Origin: Paractinoplanes pyxinae
GTDB lineage: Bacteria > Actinomycetota > Actinomycetes > Mycobacteriales > Micromonosporaceae
Direction of reading: 5' to 3'
DNA: 64,000 nt
NCBI RefSeq assembly: GCF_026626335.1
Contig: NZ_JAPNTZ010000024.1
Coordinates: forward strand, 87,680-151,679
Part shown: piece by piece, positions 60,536 through 64,000 of the stretch
Layout: the number at the start of each line of letters is the position of its first letter
How positions within the stretch are numbered: position 1 is the stretch's first letter
The notes under the pieces: generated by a model
The model's database searches: none
What the model was told of the DNA's origin: nothing
The model's input: only the letters and a program-made list of their open reading frames with translations
Translations under genes and position numbers: made by a program

Positions 60536-61122
60536 GCGACACCGCCGAGGGCTTCGCTACGGCAGGGGGCGCAGTTGTGGGCTAGCTGTCCGACGTGCCG
60601 CGAACACCTCTGAGAGCCCTTCTCTGGCGGCAACGCCGCTCCCCGCTTCTCCGGGTAGGGGTAGCCGCTCTTCGGTGCTCCTGTTGTCTTTGCTTTGGTC
60701 CCGGAGGGAAGGAAGCGTCGCCAACCCTTCACATCTTCAGAACCCTTCACCACTTCGGGTGACACCTTGGCTGTCGTAACAGCGGCCCCGTTTGTCGTAG
60801 CCGGAATCTCGGGTGACGTAGTGGCCGGCGGGGCTGACGTAAGAACCCGGTAGACGTTCGAGGCGATTCCAGCGACCCGGCGGACGGCCAGGCGGCCGAT
60901 TTCGAGGAGGCGGCTTACGGCCCGCTGAACGGTCCGGAGGGAGCATCCGACGGTGTCAGCGATCTTCTGAGCCGACGGCCAGGCGTCGCCCTCACTGTTG
61001 GAGTGCGAGGCGATAACGATCAGGACGAGCCGTTCGTTCGCCGAGAGGTCTTGCGTGTCGCGGACCAGTTCGCGGATGGCGGCTAGCGGGTGGGTCGGTG
61101 TTGAGCCGGTAGGCTGCGTCAT
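60532..61122 (-). CDS. Winged-helix protein, possible replication initiator
   Basis: 196 residues. The N-terminal winged helix reads LSANERLVLIVIASHSNSEGDAWPSAQKIADTVGCSLRTVQRAVSRLLEIGRLAVRRV (about 27-85), a pattern found in helix-turn-helix initiators of plasmids and ICEs. The C-terminus has Arg/Cys/His residues (QRCSRHVGQLAHNCAPCRSEA) suiting zinc. First gene of the minus operon, reading away from attR. ATG 61122. Confidence 0.78.
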   Translation of the reverse strand: MTQPTGSTPTHPLAAIRELVRDTQDLSANERLVLIVIASHSNSEGDAWPSAQKIADTVGCSLRTVQRAVSRLLEIGRLAVRRVAGIASNVYRVLTSAPPATTSPEIPATTNGAAVTTAKVSPEVVKGSEDVKGWRRFLPSGTKAKTTGAPKSGYPYPEKRGAALPPEKGSQRCSRHVGQLAHNCAPCRSEALGGVA

Positions 61123-61190
61123 GGCGGGGCCTCTGTTCCCGTCGGACCCCGGCGGCGCTGCAACGCTTAGCCGGGGTCAATCTGTCTGAC

Positions 61191-61216
61191 CGGAGTAAAA
61201 TTCGCTCTCTGGACGA
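61191..61216. other. attR of the serine-integrase element
   Basis: CGGAGTAAAATTCGCTCTCT (61191-61210), then G and the core GACGA (61212-61216), after which yifB resumes (GGCGGCCGAG). The left arm inverts the right arm at attL: CGGAGT and GCTCTCT match ACTCCG and AGAGAGC at the same spacing. Confidence 0.88.
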
Positions 61217-61829
61217 GGCGGCCGAGATCCCGTCGGCCACGCTGCAGGCGCTGCGGCAACCGCTCGAGACGGGCCGGGTGGTGATCGCCCGCAGCCGCGG
61301 CACCACCGAGTTCCCGGCTCAGGTGCAACTCGTGCTGGCCGCCAACCCCTGCCCCTGCGCCAGCCCGGCCGGTGACCAGCACTGCACATGCGCGCCGGCC
61401 GTGCGGCGGCGCTATCAGGCGAAGTTGTCCGGCCCGCTGCTCGACCGCATCGACATCCGGCTCGCCCTGGCCCCGCTGAGCGCGGCCCAGCTGACCACGT
61501 CCACCGAGCCGGCCACCTCGTCGGCCCAGATCGCCGCCCGGGTGGCCCAGGCCCGGGCGGCCGCGGCCCGGCGCTGGTCGGCGGACGGGTGGCGGCTCAA
61601 CGCCGAGGTGCCCGGGCCGGTTCTGCGCCGGGCCCCGTGGCGGCTGCCGCCCGGCGACACCGCCGACCTGCGCGAATCGCTCGACAAAGGACTGCTGTCG
61701 GCCCGCGGCTTCGACAGAGTGCTGCGTCTGGCCTGGACGATTTCTGACCTCGACGGTCGCGACCGGCCGGGCCGGGCCGAGGTCAGTGAGGCCATCCAGC
61801 TGCGAATGGGAGAAAGCCATGCCCGCTGA
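61217..61829 (+). pseudogene. comM: yifB/comM 3' part
   Basis: Codons 306-508 of the same gene in frame with the 5' part. Begins EAAEIPSATLQALRQPLETGRVVIARSRGTTEFPAQVQLVLAANPCPC, includes a Cys-rich loop (NPCPCASPAGDQHCTCAP) and sensor residues around GPLLDRIDIRL, ending ISDLDGRDRPGRAEVSEAIQLRMG. No start codon of its own with a ribosome site, so it is likely silent while the element is integrated. Overlaps dprA by 11 bases. Confidence 0.93.
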
Positions 61830-62991
61830 CGACGAGGACCGCGCGGCCCGGGTGGCGCTCACCTGGCTGGCCGAGCCGGGCAACCGGGCGGTGTGGGCGC
61901 TCGTGCAGGAAGGCGGCGCCGTGGCGGCGCTGCAGCGGCTGCTGAACGGTGACGTCGAGGACCGCTCGTTGCGGGCGGCCGCGCTGGCCAAGGCGGCCAA
62001 CCTGGACCCGAGGCGGCTGGCCGACCTGACCATGCGCCGGGCCGAACGCCTGGGCGCGCGGATCGTCGTGCCGTCCGACGACGAGTGGCCGCAGCGGGTC
62101 GACGCGCTGGCCACTCTGACGCTCGACGACGCGCGGACCCGCGTCAACGCCGACGTGCGGCCGCCGCTGTGCTTCTGGGTGCGCGGGTCGTGGCCGCTGG
62201 GCGAGGCGCTGGCCCGCTCGGTCGGGGTGGTGGGGGCGCGGGCGGCGTCCAGCTACGGCATCCACGTGACGACAGAAATCTCTTACGGGCTGGCCTCGCA
62301 CGACTGGACGGTGGTCTCGGGCGGCGCGTTCGGCATCGACGCGGCGGCTCACCGGGCGGCGTCCGCGGCCGGCGGGCGGACAGTGGCCGTGCTGGCCTGC
62401 GGGGTCGACCGGCCCTATCCGGTGGGCAACACGGCGATGTTCGAGCAGATCGCCGAGTCGGGGCTGCTGGTCAGCGAATGGCCGCCGGGGACGGCCCCGC
62501 TGCGGCACCGTTTCCTTATCCGTAACCGCGTGATCGCGGCCGCGACGGCGGGAACCGTTCTGGTCGAGGCGGCGGCGCGCAGCGGGGCGATCCAGACGAT
62601 GGGCCGGGTGCTGGCGCTGGGCCGGCCCGCGATGGTGGTGCCCGGGCCGGTCACCTCGGCCATGTCGGTCGGGTGCCATGCGTTGCTGCGCGAAAGGCCC
62701 GACGCGACGCTGGTGACCGAGGTGTCCCACGTCCTCGAAGCGGTCGGGCGCATCGGCGAGTACCAGAGCGACCCGGCCCGCGGACCCGAACACCGGCGCG
62801 ACGGGCTCGACGAGGAATCGGCACTGGTGCTCGAGGCGGTGCCGCCGCGCGGAACGGCCACCCCGGAAGAACTGGCGGTCAAGGCCGGGCTGGCGCTGCG
62901 AACCGTGCTGCGGCGGCTGTCCTTGTTGGAGCTGAGCGGGCTGGTCGAGCGCCGCGAGGCCGGAGTGGCGCTCGGCCCGAAGGCCCGGTGA
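61819..62991 (+). CDS. dprA: DNA processing protein DprA
   Basis: 390 residues from ATG 61819 after GGGAG. Binds ssDNA and loads RecA in transformation. The Rossmann fold has VGVVGARAASSYGIHVTTEISYGLA, VSGGAFGIDAAAHRAA and LACGVDRPYPVGN, then FLIRNRVIAAATAGTVLVEAAARSGAIQT. A C-terminal winged helix follows (TPEELAVKAGLALRTVLRRLSLLELSGLVERR). Its expression may depend on translation through yifB, which the element interrupts. Confidence 0.94.
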   Translation: MPADDEDRAARVALTWLAEPGNRAVWALVQEGGAVAALQRLLNGDVEDRSLRAAALAKAANLDPRRLADLTMRRAERLGARIVVPSDDEWPQRVDALATLTLDDARTRVNADVRPPLCFWVRGSWPLGEALARSVGVVGARAASSYGIHVTTEISYGLASHDWTVVSGGAFGIDAAAHRAASAAGGRTVAVLACGVDRPYPVGNTAMFEQIAESGLLVSEWPPGTAPLRHRFLIRNRVIAAATAGTVLVEAAARSGAIQTMGRVLALGRPAMVVPGPVTSAMSVGCHALLRERPDATLVTEVSHVLEAVGRIGEYQSDPARGPEHRRDGLDEESALVLEAVPPRGTATPEELAVKAGLALRTVLRRLSLLELSGLVERREAGVALGPKAR

Positions 62992-63040
62992 GGCGTTCAT
63001 GGGCAGCACAAAGGCGGGCGCCTCGCGGTCGCCCGTGTGG

Positions 63041-63062
63041 CCGGGCGCTCGCGCGCGCCCGG
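63041..63062. terminator. Hairpin between dprA and the AlpA-like gene
   Basis: CCGGGCGC-TCGCGC-GCGCCCGG, eight perfect pairs between convergent genes. No T tract on either strand. Confidence 0.65.
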
Positions 63063-63068
63063 CGGGGA

Positions 63069-63278
63069 TCAGTCCTCGGAGTCGTCGAGGTCTCGGCGGT
63101 GGACCTTCATCCACGCCTCGACGTCGTCGGTCGCCCAGACCTTGCCTTGCGCGAGGTCCGCCACCGGCTTGGGGAAGTCAGCGCGGCTGGTGATCTGGTA
63201 CGCACGCTGCCGGCTCACCCCACCCAGACGGATGCGGATCTCGTGCGCCCCCATGAGCCGGATCGGTTTCGCTGCCAC
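63069..63278 (-). CDS. AlpA-like helix-turn-helix protein
   Basis: 69 residues from GTG 63278; an ATG at 63311 gives 80. The motif is LMGAHEIRIRLGGVSRQRAYQITSRADFPKPVADLAQGKVWATDDVEAWMKVHR, the excisionase/AlpA winged-helix type that regulates or excises prophages. It stands just outside the element, beyond dprA, so it is unlikely to be the element's excision factor, though not impossible. An ATCAAGTTGAT palindrome (63314-63324) lies upstream. Confidence 0.78.
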   Translation of the reverse strand: MAAKPIRLMGAHEIRIRLGGVSRQRAYQITSRADFPKPVADLAQGKVWATDDVEAWMKVHRRDLDDSED

Positions 63279-63361
63279 ATGATCGACCGTAGGCGCGAGA
63301 CTATTAGTCAATCATCAAGTTGATAGGAGACAGCTAGTCGTATGTCATCTACACTATCCTC

Positions 63362-63883
63362 ATGACTAGGCGTCGCCAGACTACCCCGCCCGTCCCCGTC
63401 GCACCGACTCATCGACGGGCGTGGCGGTCACTCTGGCGCCGCTGCCGGTGCGGACTTCCCGCCCCCTGCGTCGACGCCCTCGTCCCGGCCCCGCCGCTCC
63501 CCTTTCCTCCTCGGGGTGCCGCGTGCCGCGCAGACCTTTCCCCGCCCTCACAAGCCCCCGCCGACGAAAGGAGGTACAGACAGGACGAACCCCCCATGAG
63601 ACCGGGCAGAACAGGGAGCGATCCCACCTTCCTGTCACGCTGTCTGCCCGGCGGTTCCCACTCTCCGACGCGGAGACCCCAGAGGCCGCCGGGCAGCAGT
63701 TCCCGCCCTTTCGCTGACCACGGTGAGGACCCGGTCTCTGCCGGACCGGGTCCTCGCAGGCCGGCCCACAACAGCGCCGACGGGGGCGGCCGCCGATCAA
63801 CCTGGGACGGCGGCCGCGGGCACACTCTCCTGACGCTCCCCGACCACGACGACATCTCTGTGCGGGCGGGCCCCTCACCCTGA
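63362..63883 (+). CDS. Arg/Pro-rich conserved actinobacterial protein, likely leaderless
   Basis: 173 residues. MTRRRQTTPPVPVAPTHRRAWRSLWRRCRCGLPAPCVDALVPAPP opens it, a pattern I recall from Micromonosporaceae. CRCG and APC cysteines could bind metal. A TACACT -10 box (63350-63355) ends six bases before the ATG, so the mRNA probably starts at the ATG. Divergent from the AlpA-like gene. No enzymatic function predicted. The C-terminal part (about 80-173) is low complexity and its end is less certain. Confidence 0.55.
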   Translation: MTRRRQTTPPVPVAPTHRRAWRSLWRRCRCGLPAPCVDALVPAPPLPFPPRGAACRADLSPPSQAPADERRYRQDEPPMRPGRTGSDPTFLSRCLPGGSHSPTRRPQRPPGSSSRPFADHGEDPVSAGPGPRRPAHNSADGGGRRSTWDGGRGHTLLTLPDHDDISVRAGPSP

Positions 63884-63893
63884 ATCCCGCCTC

Positions 63894-64000
63894 TTCGCGA
63901 GCAGCCCCGATCGCGAGCCGGCACCATCGCGCCAGCACCATCGCGAGCAGGCATCGTCGCGAGCAGGCATCGTCGCGAGCAGGCATCGTCGCGAGCAGGC
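63894..64000. repeat. 16-bp tandem repeat at the right edge
   Basis: The unit ATCGTCGCGAGCAGGC is repeated without change at the end and degenerates leftwards (CGATCGCGAGCCGGC; ACCATCGCGCCAGC). It continues past the edge of the window. Length cannot be judged. Confidence 0.85.

Larger units (their letters stand above)
51478..61215. mobile_element. Capsid-encoding serine-integrase element (phiRv1-like satellite candidate)
   Basis: About 9,738 bp between GACGA cores in yifB. Removing it restores the reading frame LFLDEAAE across the junction. It carries an integrase, winged-helix and zinc-finger proteins, HK97 prohead protease, HK97 capsid, HNH nuclease, small cysteine-rich proteins, a membrane coiled-coil protein and a DUF2637 operon. 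No terminase large subunit, portal, tail or lysis gene is recognised. Gene set and size resemble phiRv1 and phiRv2 of M. tuberculosis. Base composition is visibly less GC-rich than the host. The most likely interpretation is a phage satellite that makes its own small capsid and borrows the rest from a helper phage; a decayed prophage is the alternative. Confidence 0.9.

Noticed and set aside
51478..61215. Integrative conjugative element
   Set aside because: No TraB/FtsK-type translocase, relaxase or transfer genes; capsid and protease genes point to a phage satellite instead.
63069..63278. Excision factor of the 51478 element
   Set aside because: Outside the att boundaries and separated by dprA; serine integrases generally use unrelated directionality factors.

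Overview
The window is a 64-kb piece of chromosome from a high-GC actinomycete. Family Micromonosporaceae (Actinoplanes or Micromonospora type) is the best guess. The reasons are the strong G/C bias at third codon positions, frequent GTG starts, the conserved order rimP-nusA-ylxR-infB at one end and yraN-yifB-dprA / rpsB-tsf-pyrH-frr-cdsA-rlmN / dxr-rip-ispG at the other, and a small leaderless gene (63362) next to an AlpA-like regulator that resembles a Micromonosporaceae family from memory. Family-level taxonomy is inference. No tRNA, rRNA or CRISPR array was seen.

Layout. 1-4.2 kb: infB (cut by the window edge), ylxR, nusA, rimP on the minus strand. 4.3-7.6 kb: a lipoprotein, a ferritin-like protein, a nucleotidyltransferase-like protein, a VIT1/CCC1-type transporter and map. 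7.7-11.6 kb: a STAS protein facing a 1194-residue kinase/receiver/phosphatase/anti-sigma hybrid. 11.7-18.4 kb: a six-gene gamma-glutamylation pathway for an amine (permease, GlnA-type ligase, aldehyde dehydrogenase, SDR, two C26 amidohydrolases). 19.1-24.6 kb: a MerR-type regulator, a two-component pair, an ABC exporter and a TetR regulator. 24.6-28.4 kb: a 169-bp near-palindrome, a YhgE/Pip-type membrane protein and an unusual ABC ATPase behind a TetR-type operator. 28.4-33.5 kb: an LLM oxidoreductase, a maltokinase-cap-like protein, about 1 kb of higher-order repeats, PadR and a GNAT protein. 33.5-37.2 kb: ispG, the site-2 protease and dxr. 37.2-42.5 kb: Uma2, YihY, a CrtI-like oxidoreductase, an MBL-Rieske protein and a small membrane protein. 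42.6-49.1 kb: a DivIVA-like protein, rlmN, cdsA, frr, pyrH, tsf, rpsB. 49.4-50.6 kb: a membrane protein and yraN.

The most striking feature lies at 51478-61215. An integrated element of about 9.74 kb has split yifB/comM exactly at the Walker B codons. Joining the flanks at the shared GACGA restores one frame of 508 codons. Joining the two inner ends recreates an attP with two 20-nt inverted arms, the signature of a large serine integrase. The element encodes a serine integrase, a winged-helix protein, a zinc-finger protein, an HK97 prohead protease, an HK97 major capsid protein, an HNH endonuclease, two small cysteine-rich proteins, an oppositely oriented membrane coiled-coil protein, a small membrane protein, and a three-gene minus-strand operon (winged helix, DUF2637, acidic protein). 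I see no terminase large subunit, portal, tail or lysis gene. This gene set resembles the M. tuberculosis phiRv1/phiRv2 class and fits a capsid-encoding phage satellite. It also carries iterated TGTTCCC-N4-GGGAACA palindromes beside the winged-helix gene and several well-formed terminators inside the morphogenesis module.

The element sits between yifB and dprA, two genes linked to handling incoming DNA. Excision would therefore restore a competence-type gene. Outside the element the region is mostly conserved chromosome, with accessory patches at the repeat region, the MITE-like palindrome and the 16-bp tandem repeat at the right edge.
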